The notes under the pieces are model-generated. The model searched no databases and was not told the DNA's origin. It was given only the letters and a program-made list of their open reading frames with translations. Shown here one piece after another: positions 7,283-14,064 of a stretch of DNA of 18,101 nt (the first letter of the stretch is position 1; each line of letters begins with the position of its first letter). A program made the position numbers and the translations under genes. The stretch lies in NCBI GenBank assembly GCA_023409695.1, contig JAEYQZ010000069.1, positions 1 through 18,101 on the forward strand, given 5' to 3'. This stretch comes from Methanobacteriota archaeon. GTDB lineage: Archaea; Methanobacteriota; Methanobacteria; Methanobacteriales; Methanobacteriaceae.

Positions 7283-7315
7283 TAAGTATATTTCTATAAC
7301 GGTTAAGTATATACT
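7283..7315. promoter_or_regulatory. Direct repeat and palindrome in a divergent promoter
   Basis: TAAGTATAT occurs at 7283-7291 and again at 7304-7312, 21 bp apart (two helical turns). The second copy runs into AGTATATACT (7306-7315), a perfect 10-bp palindrome that could also be the TATA box of the flavoprotein gene, placing its transcript start near 7337. The position between two divergent genes, one a DNA-binding regulator, makes this a candidate operator. A similar TAGTAAGTATA followed by GTTAA lies at 9513-9535, upstream of the histidine kinase. Confidence 0.4.
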
Positions 7316-7365
7316 GCTAATACAGCAATATAAAAACTAATGAAGAAAAATAAAAGGTGATTTAG

Positions 7366-7764
7366 ATGGTAATGACAGAAGAAATGATGGATGCTATAGA
7401 AAAAGACAACTTAGTTTTCCTTGCAACTGCAACTGCAGATGGAACCCCTAATGTTGTCCCAATTGGATTTGCAAGGCCAATGGATAATAAGACAATACTG
7501 ATTGTGGATAACTATATGAATAAAACCCATAAAAATCTTGAAAATAATCCAAAAGCAAGTTTAGTACTAAGAGATGCTTCAGCATGCCCTTACCAGTTTA
7601 AGGGGACTGCCCGAATAATTGAAGAAGGTAAATATTTCGATGAAGCAGTTGACTGGGCAAAAAGTGTGATGAGCCAGCTTGCACCAAAAGCAGCGATACT
7701 ATTAAAAGTAGAAGAAATTTATTCTGTTCAACCAGGCCCAGAAGCGGGTAAAAAAGTAGATTAA
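7366..7764 (+). CDS. FMN-binding split-barrel protein (pyridoxamine 5'-phosphate oxidase-like)
   Basis: 132 residues, the normal size for a small flavin-binding split barrel. Typical features are an N-terminal helix followed by LVFLATATADGTPNVVPIGFARP (16-38) and ILIVDNYMNKTHKNLENNPKASLVL (44-68), the latter a hallmark of the family, where the T-x-x-N-x-x-x-N-P region contacts FMN phosphate. Members bind FMN or F420 and reduce or sense various substrates; the redox role in this organism is unassigned. The start is supported by GGTGAT at 7356-7361, 5 bases before the ATG. It is divergent from the cysteine-rich winged-helix regulator, which suggests redox-linked regulation (inference). A T-rich terminator follows. 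Confidence 0.85.
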   Translation: MVMTEEMMDAIEKDNLVFLATATADGTPNVVPIGFARPMDNKTILIVDNYMNKTHKNLENNPKASLVLRDASACPYQFKGTARIIEEGKYFDEAVDWAKSVMSQLAPKAAILLKVEEIYSVQPGPEAGKKVD

Positions 7765-7767
7765 ATT

Positions 7768-7793
7768 TATTATTTTTTATAAATACTTTTTTT
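7768..7793 (+). terminator. T-rich archaeal termination tract
   Basis: Immediately after the flavoprotein stop codon the non-template strand carries a T6 run (7773-7778) and a T7 run (7787-7793), the kind of oligo-T tracts that terminate archaeal RNA polymerase without needing a stem. It lies between convergent genes. Confidence 0.5.
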
Positions 7794-7864
7794 AAAATTA
7801 TTTTTAATTCGAAAAATTTATACAGATTTTTATTTTTAAAAATAATCATTATCCATTAAATGTT

Positions 7865-9472
7865 TTACATCCAGAAGTAAGGTAATGTAAAATAAAACGT
7901 TGCTCCATCCTGAGGTTTTGATTTTACCCAAATATGTCCGCCGTGGCGTTCCACGATCCTTTTAGAGACTGCAAGACCCATACCATTGCCCGGGTACTTA
8001 TCTAAAGTATGTAACTTCTGAAATATTACAAAAATTTGTTCTGCATACTGAGGATCTAACCCAATTCCATTATCTGAAACCCCAAAAATGTATTCTCCAT
8101 TTTTTTTATCTATAAAAACTGAAATATGGATTTTAGGAGATTCATTTTCTTTTTTAAACTTAATTGCATTTTCAATTAAATTTTCAAAAAGCCTGACAAT
8201 TTGTTCATTATCTGCAATTATAATAGGGAGATGATCATGAGTTATTTCTGCATTGTTGCTTTTTATAATTATATTTAAATTTAAAATAGCCTCATTCAAT
8301 GCATCCTCAAATTTAACTGGTTTAAATTCTCCCCCATTCTTTATAACATTTGAATATTCAAGTAAATCTTGAATTATCTGCTGCATTCGGACAACACCAT
8401 TTACTGCATAATCAATGAAATTATTGGCATTATCGTCCGGTTTATCTTTTGGGTGATTTCCAATTAATTGAGTGTAACTTGCGACTGTTCGCAAGGGTTC
8501 TTGAATATTATGATATGCAAAATAGACAAACTGCTCCAATTCGTCATTAGAACTTTTTAAATTTTCAACAAGTTTTCTTAATTTTTTTTCTGATTGTTTA
8601 CGTTCTCTGATATCACGAGAAATGGCAAGGATAACATCATTTCCCTGAAGTTTAAACATATGAGCACTAACTTCAACAGGTATTTCAGAGCCCCATTTAG
8701 TCATATTGACAATTTCAAACGTTACTTGTTTATTTTCTTTTAAATCATTTGCATTTTTAACTACTTGAGGCCAGTACTCTAGAGAAATTATTTCGGTAAT
8801 TTTCATTTCCAGCATTTCTTCCCTGCTGTATCCTAATCTTTCAGTTGCAGCATCATTTACTTCTAAAAACCGACCAGGCCTGCCATTTTCTCTCAATTCA
8901 ACCAGAGTAATCATATCATTAGCTTTATTGAATATTTCACGGAATTTTTCTTCACTTTCTTTCAGTGCAGCTTCTGTATGTTTGCAGCTAGTAACGTCGT
9001 TTGCAGTGATTATAGCTCCAATTACGCGGTTATTTTTGTCTATTACAGGCTTTCCAATGCCTTTCCACAACGTGATTTTCCTATTTCTTGCAAAAATGCG
9101 GCATTTATAGCTGGCTTGATGCCCTAAAAGAACTTTTTGCCTGAAATTACGCATTTTAGAAAGATCATCAGGGTGCATTATTCTATTAAATATCTCAAAA
9201 GACGTTATTTCATCAGGAGTATGCCCCATTATATTATAAAATTTATTTTCATAATATTTCTCAGATCCAATGCCTAAAAAATTAAGTAATAGATTCCCCG
9301 TTGGATCGATGTCTATCCTAAATATATAATCTGAAATCAGCTCTGCAGCACTCTGGTAAAGCATATTAAACTTTTCAAGTTCAGTGATTTTATTTTCTGC
9401 GCTCTCTAATTTCTCTAAAATTTTCTTGTTATCCAAATAGTTATATTTATTATTGAATGTACTACCCTCCAA
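7865..9472 (-). CDS. Soluble PAS-PAS sensor histidine kinase
   Basis: 535 residues with no membrane helix. Two PAS folds are seen, about 40-162 (with MHPDDLSKMRNFRQ and a C-terminal IGAIITANDVT) and about 172-290 (LEVNDAATERLGYSREEMLEMKITEII, ending AISRDIRERKQSE). They are followed by a dimerisation/phosphoacceptor helix with H321 in YHNIQEPLR, and an HATPase domain with N435 (NLIENAIKF), DNGIGL at 467-472, and GNGMGL at 495-500. The acceptor box has N322 where relatives usually have an acidic residue. The TTG at 9470-9472 is the only upstream start I can fit; GGAGGG overlaps it (9464-9470) instead of preceding it, so the true start is uncertain. No response regulator gene is adjacent. It follows rfcL by 65 bases. 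Confidence 0.85.
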   Translation of the reverse strand: MEGSTFNNKYNYLDNKKILEKLESAENKITELEKFNMLYQSAAELISDYIFRIDIDPTGNLLLNFLGIGSEKYYENKFYNIMGHTPDEITSFEIFNRIMHPDDLSKMRNFRQKVLLGHQASYKCRIFARNRKITLWKGIGKPVIDKNNRVIGAIITANDVTSCKHTEAALKESEEKFREIFNKANDMITLVELRENGRPGRFLEVNDAATERLGYSREEMLEMKITEIISLEYWPQVVKNANDLKENKQVTFEIVNMTKWGSEIPVEVSAHMFKLQGNDVILAISRDIRERKQSEKKLRKLVENLKSSNDELEQFVYFAYHNIQEPLRTVASYTQLIGNHPKDKPDDNANNFIDYAVNGVVRMQQIIQDLLEYSNVIKNGGEFKPVKFEDALNEAILNLNIIIKSNNAEITHDHLPIIIADNEQIVRLFENLIENAIKFKKENESPKIHISVFIDKKNGEYIFGVSDNGIGLDPQYAEQIFVIFQKLHTLDKYPGNGMGLAVSKRIVERHGGHIWVKSKPQDGATFYFTLPYFWM

Positions 9473-9491
9473 TAATAAATATATTTATTAT
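9472..9491. promoter_or_regulatory. 20-bp AT-only perfect palindrome at the kinase start
   Basis: ATAATAAATA followed directly by TATTTATTAT is perfectly self-complementary and ends at the first base of the kinase TTG. It contains a TATA-like core. As it consists only of A and T in an AT-rich genome, chance is a real alternative. Confidence 0.3.
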
Positions 9492-9537
9492 GGTATTAAT
9501 AATATTCTGATTTAGTAAGTATAGTTATTAGGTTAAC

Positions 9538-11019
9538 TCATTTGAAACTGAACAATGAAACCTGTTTTTCTTTACTTTCACCATTATCCTCTTTCTTTTT
9601 AGATTTTTCATCTGATTTAGAAGATGAATTTTTAGATCGTTTAGTTGATTTCTTATTATTTTTTGAATCACTAGTTAGGCTGGCTTTTTTGTCCCTTTTT
9701 TGTGTTTTTGAAGGTTTATTATCCTCTTTAGTTTCTTTAGATTTAGCTTCTTTAGAAATACTCTTTGAAGTTTTGGTGCTCTTCTTAACTTTAGGTTTTT
9801 TAGGGGCCTTTACCTTTCTTGACCTGAAAACTTTTACTTCATCATCTTCAAGCCCAAAGTAAGTCATCATGTTGTAAGCTATATCATCATCCTGAAACAT
9901 GATTTCAAAATAGGGGAACTGTGAAATTGCAACTTTTTTAGAGGTATGAAGTTTTTCTCCAATTTTTTCTGCCACTCTATTTTGTAAATCTCTCTTACTT
10001 CGGTTTTTAGAAAGTATAGTATAAACAGATGAATTGGTATACCTTGCAAATTTTTTATAGGTCTCATCTTTAGAAAGTGCCACACCTACACTCATCAATT
10101 CATATGCATACTTCCAGTAAGTATAGGCACGTGTTGAAAAAGCCCTTCCAAGATAAATATCCGCCTGAGAAATCATTTCATAAGCTTTTTCTATCTCATC
10201 TTTCTTTTCATATTCACGGGGAATATTTTCTGTGACCATTTCAAGTAAAAGTGAAGGATCTGCTTCAACCTGCCGCATAGCCCCTTTAATATTAGCTGGA
10301 GTTTTACTTTTTAAGATAGTCCTTACAGCATCAAAGACATTAGATCTTTCATCTTTTGGAGCTACAAGATCAAGGTCTTCAGATGTGATTTTTTCCTCAC
10401 CTTTTGCCATTGTTTCAAGATCATTTATAGCAGACCTCAAATCTCCATTAGATCTCTTTGCAAGGGTTCTTAAAACATGTTCTTCGAATTCTACCCCTTC
10501 TTTTACACATACCTTCTTTAAAAGTGAAACTATTGAGTTTGTATGAACCTTTCTGAGGTTTATTACCTGGCATTTATTTTTAAAGCTCTTAATTCTATTA
10601 CTGTAAGGGTCATTAGCCATCATCACTATTGGCTGAATTGCATCCTTTAGTATTTTGTTAATTGCCCTTGATCCACCCCGGTCATCGTTACCATGAAGTC
10701 CATCAACTTCATCAAGAATTATCAGCTTCAATCGGTTGCCAAACAAGGTCATTGAAGAGGATGCTTCACCTACAATGCCCATAATAGCATCATATGACCT
10801 TTTATCACTGGCATTCAATTCAACTGAATCCGAAAATTCACCCGCAATTAACTGGGCAAATGTGGTTTTACCAGTGCCCGGCGGGCCTATAAGAAAGAGG
10901 CATTTTTGAGGATTACCGTTTTTCCATTCCTCTGTCCATTCAAGGATTTCTTTTTTCGCTTTTATATTCCCAAGAACATCATCAAAGTTCTTTGGCCTAT
11001 ATTTTTCTGTCCACAACAT
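9538..11019 (-). CDS. rfcL: Replication factor C large subunit
   Basis: 493 residues; the large subunit of the archaeal clamp loader that opens and loads PCNA at primer-template junctions, working with RfcS (usually one large to four small). Visible elements are the N-terminal WTEKYRP motif, Walker [10 protein letters not shown] at 45-53, Walker B with D103-E104 in LIILDEVDG, and AAA+ and collar domains up to about residue 400. A lysine- and serine-rich tail (about 405-485) leads to QVSLFSF at 486-492, a PCNA-interacting-peptide-like motif of the archaeal Q-x-x-L-F-x-F type. No intein is present. GAGGAAAGG before the ATG at 11019 supports the start. It lies 71 bases after rfcS, forming a probable operon. 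Its tail is strongly charged and probably disordered. Confidence 0.95.
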   Translation of the reverse strand: MLWTEKYRPKNFDDVLGNIKAKKEILEWTEEWKNGNPQKCLFLIGPPGTGKTTFAQLIAGEFSDSVELNASDKRSYDAIMGIVGEASSSMTLFGNRLKLIILDEVDGLHGNDDRGGSRAINKILKDAIQPIVMMANDPYSNRIKSFKNKCQVINLRKVHTNSIVSLLKKVCVKEGVEFEEHVLRTLAKRSNGDLRSAINDLETMAKGEEKITSEDLDLVAPKDERSNVFDAVRTILKSKTPANIKGAMRQVEADPSLLLEMVTENIPREYEKKDEIEKAYEMISQADIYLGRAFSTRAYTYWKYAYELMSVGVALSKDETYKKFARYTNSSVYTILSKNRSKRDLQNRVAEKIGEKLHTSKKVAISQFPYFEIMFQDDDIAYNMMTYFGLEDDEVKVFRSRKVKAPKKPKVKKSTKTSKSISKEAKSKETKEDNKPSKTQKRDKKASLTSDSKNNKKSTKRSKNSSSKSDEKSKKKEDNGESKEKQVSLFSFK

Positions 11020-11090
11020 CTTCTGCCTTTCCTCTAAATTACCGTTTTACTCGCTATCAGATAGCTTTATCTTTTAATCTCAAACTTAAT

Positions 11091-12050
11091 TTACTTTCCT
11101 TTTAATAGAAACTTGGTAAGGAGTGCTTCAAGCTGAATTCTTGGATTAGATCCTTCCCTTATCCTGTAATCATATTCACCAATACTTTGAATCAAATCCA
11201 TGTATATATCTTCTTCAATCATGTTTTCCATTGACATACGTGAGACTTCTTGATAAATCTGAGTTATCATGTCTTCCCCACTTGTACCCTGAACAACCAT
11301 TACTTCTCTTAAAAGGTCCCTTGCACTTAAAAAGTCCCCATTTAAAGCTTTATTAACTATTTTTCGCACATCTTGAGGTTTGGCTTTGGAAACAATTTCA
11401 TGTATGTTGTCATCTGTAATTTCATCAGTGGTGGATGCAGATGCTTGAAGTATGTTTACTGCCTTCCTTAAGTCTCCTTCTGCAAAATAAACAATGCTTT
11501 CAATAGCGCCTCTTGTAATATTAAGATTTTCAGCTTCTGCTATTTTTTCAAGTCTTCCAATGATATGAGTTCCTTTTACAGGGGCAAATCTAAATATTGC
11601 GCATCTTGACTGTATTGGATCTATTATCTTTGAGGAGTAGTTACATGAAAGTATGAACGATGCTGTCTTTGTGTACATCTCCATTTCACGCCTTAGAGCA
11701 TGTTGAGCATCTTTGGTCATGTTATCCACTTCATCAAGGAATACTATCCTGAATGGAGCTCCAACTGCCTTTAATCGGCAGAAATTCTTAATATTGGTTC
11801 TTACGGTATCTATTCCCCTTGCATCAGATGCATTGAGTTCCAGAAAGTTCTGTCTCCAGTATTCTCCTAAAATAGATTTTGCAAGTGCAATTGCAGTTGT
11901 TGTTTTTCCAACCCCTGCAGGTCCTGTAAACATTAAATTAGGCATGCTGTGTTCATCAACATATCTTTTAAGTCTTTGAACTATATGATCTTGACCTACA
12001 ACTTCGTCTAGAGTGCTTGGCCTGTACTTTTCAACCCATGGTCCGTTCAT
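11091..12050 (-). CDS. rfcS: Replication factor C small subunit
   Basis: 319 residues, the standard length. It shows the N-terminal WVEKYRP motif, Walker A GPAGVGKT (43-50), Walker B IVFLDEVD (102-109), sensor 1 around SCNYSSKI (135-141), and the clamp-loader SRC motif at 148-150, whose arginine acts as the finger in trans. Collar domain helices fill the C-terminus. RfcS forms the repeated ATPase ring partner of RfcL. It has no intein, although archaeal rfcS often carries one. The ATG at 12050 has GGTGATT 4 bases upstream. It is the first gene of the rfcS-rfcL operon; the AT-rich gap upstream separates it from the divergent cupredoxin gene. Confidence 0.97.
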   Translation of the reverse strand: MNGPWVEKYRPSTLDEVVGQDHIVQRLKRYVDEHSMPNLMFTGPAGVGKTTTAIALAKSILGEYWRQNFLELNASDARGIDTVRTNIKNFCRLKAVGAPFRIVFLDEVDNMTKDAQHALRREMEMYTKTASFILSCNYSSKIIDPIQSRCAIFRFAPVKGTHIIGRLEKIAEAENLNITRGAIESIVYFAEGDLRKAVNILQASASTTDEITDDNIHEIVSKAKPQDVRKIVNKALNGDFLSARDLLREVMVVQGTSGEDMITQIYQEVSRMSMENMIEEDIYMDLIQSIGEYDYRIREGSNPRIQLEALLTKFLLKGK

Positions 12051-12220
12051 TTAATCACCGTTTGCTTTTGCGAGATTCATTCGCATTATTTTTCACTTAT
12101 CAATTTATGTAAAAATAAATTCGAGATACTTTGTATTCATATAAAATAGAAACAAGGTCTATAGTTGACTTTGTAAATATTAGGTATAAAATTTACTGTT
12201 TATTAAAAATGAGAAAAAAT

Positions 12221-12286
12221 TCCTTAAATATGCCTTTAATACAATACTATCCATTTAATAACTTATTTTATACCATTATTTAAGGA
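12221..12286. repeat. Separated 10-bp inverted repeat
   Basis: TCCTTAAATA at 12221-12230 and its exact reverse complement TATTTAAGGA at 12277-12286 are separated by 46 bases. It is about 70-130 bases upstream of the cupredoxin start and could be a paired operator, but it can also be chance in this AT-rich stretch. Confidence 0.35.
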
Positions 12287-12322
12287 TATTACTCACCATT
12301 TACAATATAGTTTTAGCAAGAA

Positions 12323-12330
12323 TTTTATAT
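12323..12330 (+). promoter_or_regulatory. TATA box of a probable leaderless promoter
   Basis: TTTTATAT is preceded by a purine-rich stretch (AGCAAGAA) resembling the archaeal BRE. Its centre lies about 26 bases before the cupredoxin ATG at 12353, the distance at which archaeal transcription begins, and no Shine-Dalgarno sequence precedes that ATG. This fits a leaderless transcript. Confidence 0.5.
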
Positions 12331-12352
12331 TTCATTGAATATATCATAATTC

Positions 12353-12724
12353 ATGACATATAAATATTACATTAAGATCGGGATTGCTGTAATTATATTA
12401 GGAGTAGTTATTACCTCCGGTTGTACGCAAAATCAGCAGCAAAGTCAACAAAACACCACAAATGCCAAAAACACTTCTTACAGTACAGTAACAATCCAAA
12501 ACTTCACATTTAGCCCCAATACCCTCACAGTTAAAGCAGGGACCAATATCACATGGATAAATCAAGATTCTGCGGTTCATGATGTAACGAGCGATTCAGG
12601 AGCATTTTCAAGCCCAGATTTAAATAAAGATGACAAGTATACTTACAATTTTACTAAAACTGGCGAATACACCTATCACTGTGACGAACATCCATCAATG
12701 ACAGGTAAAATAATTGTTCAATGA
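12353..12724 (+). CDS. Cupredoxin-domain lipoprotein (plastocyanin/halocyanin-like)
   Basis: 123 residues. An N-terminal signal helix (about 6-22) ends in ITSGC (20-24), a lipobox, so C24 should be lipid-anchored on the cell surface. A glutamine-, asparagine- and threonine-rich linker (25-43) leads to a type I copper domain whose ligands are all present: H76 (VHD), C110, H113 and M116 (in C-D-E-H-P-S-M). The family carries single electrons via copper. That role is unexpected in a strict anaerobe, so copper or heavy-metal scavenging, or defence against copper, are alternatives. It is transcribed alone from a likely leaderless promoter. No cytochrome or oxidase lies near. Confidence 0.88.
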   Translation: MTYKYYIKIGIAVIILGVVITSGCTQNQQQSQQNTTNAKNTSYSTVTIQNFTFSPNTLTVKAGTNITWINQDSAVHDVTSDSGAFSSPDLNKDDKYTYNFTKTGEYTYHCDEHPSMTGKIIVQ

Positions 12725-12829
12725 ACAAATAAATCATTAAATCTAAAATTTATAGCTAGCCAGTGCTGCCCTCTTTTACATCTTAAAGGTAATAGTTCCA
12801 TAGAAAAAAAATTTGGCTTTTTAAATAAG

Positions 12830-13375
12830 TTAGAATCCAATAAGTATCTTTAACCCGATTCCAATTAATATTAATCCACCAAAAACTTCAATTTTGTGTT
12901 CAAATAAGTGTCCAATACCTTTTCCTATGTAAAATCCAATGAATGACAGGATAAACGTAACAGCACCTATTATTACGATAGGTTCTACTATTGGAGTCTT
13001 AAGGAACGCAAATGTGATTCCAACTAAAAATGCATCAATACTTGTTGCAATTGCAAGGAAGAATATTTCTTTTAATGAAAAACTATCATCTTTATCATCT
13101 TCATCAGCAAAAATTCCCTCATAAATCATTTTAATTCCTATTATAGACAATAAAATAAATGCTATCCATGGGGCTGCTGTTGAAACAAAAGCTTCAAGCT
13201 GCATACCTGAAATCCATCCCCCAACAGGCATCAATGCCTGAAATACGCCGAAAAATAGGGCGATAATCAAAGCATGTTTCACATTGGACTTCATTACAAG
13301 CCCTTTTGTTATGGAAACGCTGAATGCATCCATTGCAAGCCCTACAGCTATAAGAAATATTAAAATAAGATCCAT
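12830..13375 (-). CDS. mntP: MntP family putative manganese efflux pump
   Basis: 181 residues, the normal length for MntP (DUF204). Six membrane helices form two related halves. The paired acidic motifs are MDAFSVSITKG (D16) and SIDAFLVG (D114), the residues thought to bind the cation. A cytoplasmic loop (91-97, DEDDKDD) is strongly acidic and could sense metal. The family exports Mn(II); specificity in methanogens is not proved. The start lacks a clear Shine-Dalgarno; instead a TATA box sits about 26 bases upstream, so the transcript is probably leaderless. This leaves no room for the yybP-ykoY manganese riboswitch that bacteria use. Neighbours are unrelated. Confidence 0.92.
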   Translation of the reverse strand: MDLILIFLIAVGLAMDAFSVSITKGLVMKSNVKHALIIALFFGVFQALMPVGGWISGMQLEAFVSTAAPWIAFILLSIIGIKMIYEGIFADEDDKDDSFSLKEIFFLAIATSIDAFLVGITFAFLKTPIVEPIVIIGAVTFILSFIGFYIGKGIGHLFEHKIEVFGGLILIGIGLKILIGF

Positions 13376-13397
13376 GAATTTAAACTATTAATCCACA

Positions 13398-13405
13398 TTT
13401 ATATA
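13398..13405 (-). promoter_or_regulatory. TATA box of mntP (probable leaderless promoter)
   Basis: Read on the minus strand, TATATAAA at 13405-13398 is centred about 26 bases before the mntP ATG at 13375. No Shine-Dalgarno lies between, in keeping with a leaderless transcript. Confidence 0.5.
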
Positions 13406-13556
13406 GATATTTATGAAAAACCAACAATTTTGTTACACTTTTAACAGACATTGATCTTTTAATTTAGTTTATTAACCCGATATCAACTGTTAAATCAGTA
13501 CATACCGGTTAAAATTAACATTAATGCATTAACATATATTTATACAGTTAAATACC

Positions 13557-13577
13557 TAATTTGAATAATTCAAATTA
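13557..13577. promoter_or_regulatory. Perfect 21-bp palindrome, candidate operator
   Basis: A 10-base arm TAATTTGAAT, a single central A (13567), then the exact reverse complement ATTCAAATTA. It sits between an AT-rich TATA-like stretch (13534-13544, ATATATTTATA) and the start codon at 13591, where a dimeric archaeal repressor would block transcription. Confidence 0.5.
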
Positions 13578-13590
13578 TGAGTTGATCAAT

Positions 13591-13810
13591 ATGTTGAGTA
13601 GTATAGCATATTTCCCCATTTTTGGAAAGCCTTTGATTCTCTATCTGGGAATTACTACTCTCTTTATTTATCATTACCTCTTCATTAGGCCTGATGATTT
13701 TTAGAGGAGTAAGGATACCTTTTAAAATTCATCCCACCATGGCTGCTATTGCATTAACCTTTGGGATAATTCACGGAACTCTTGCCCTGTCTATTTATCT
13801 AAATTATTAA
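13591..13810 (+). pseudogene. Small membrane protein gene split by a +1 frameshift
   Basis: The first frame starts with ATG at 13591, preceded by GAGTTGATC (close to the GAGGTGATC consensus, about 3-8 bases before), and reads MLSSIAYFPIFGKPL then LYLGITTLF before running into a TAG at 13702-13704. Moving one base forward near 13666, the second frame continues as FIITSSLGLMIFRGVRIPF, then KIHPTMAAIALTFG and IIHGTLALSIYLNY, to TAA at 13808-13810. Joined, this is a 72-residue protein with two membrane helices and histidines in HP and IIHG, which could bind haem (inference from helical position only). I do not recognise a named family with certainty. A one-base difference explains it: real mutation, sequencing error at the T-rich ctctttatttatc stretch, or programmed slippage. 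The gap after it, to 14064, holds T-rich runs only. Confidence 0.6.
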
Positions 13811-14064
13811 AAATAATTAAAATAAATGCTATTTCTTACAAAATAACTGTATCAAAAATAGGACGAAATGATACGAAATTGTAATGTTTAGAAGATTTAA
13901 TCTATAAAATTAGTTTCTGTTTTTAAAAAATAACATTTTTTACATAATTAAAATTCCTTTTTTTTAAAATTAAAAATCAGCTAAATATGGAATTGATCTG
14001 GACTTTTAATTAATTAAGGTCAAATTTCATAAAATATTAATTTAATTAGATAAATTAAATCCAT
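13811..14064. other. Non-coding AT-rich gap
   Basis: This gap lies between the split gene and the convergent roadblock gene. It holds a T8 run at about 13958-13965, a possible terminator for the plus strand, and two nearby direct copies of ACGAAAT (13863-13869 and 13873-13879). I see no gene or structured RNA in it. Confidence 0.5.

Larger units (their letters stand above)
12051..12352. other. Divergent intergenic region, rfcS / cupredoxin
   Basis: 302 bases without a coding region. It contains the ribosome-binding site of rfcS at its left edge (on the minus strand), a 10-bp inverted repeat at 12221-12230 / 12277-12286, and a TATA box for the cupredoxin gene at 12323-12330. I see no RNA gene, repeat array or further open frame in it. 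Confidence 0.6.

Noticed and set aside
11091..12050. Intein in rfcS or rfcL
   Set aside because: Both proteins have standard lengths with continuous Walker A, Walker B and SRC motifs; no Hint-domain sequence interrupts them.
13376..13440. Manganese riboswitch (yybP-ykoY) upstream of mntP
   Set aside because: The probable promoter places the transcript start at the ATG, leaving no leader, and no matching conserved motif is visible.
13863..13879. Tandem ACGAAAT direct repeats
   Set aside because: Seven-base repeats 10 bases apart in AT-rich DNA without an associated gene start; insufficient to call a site.
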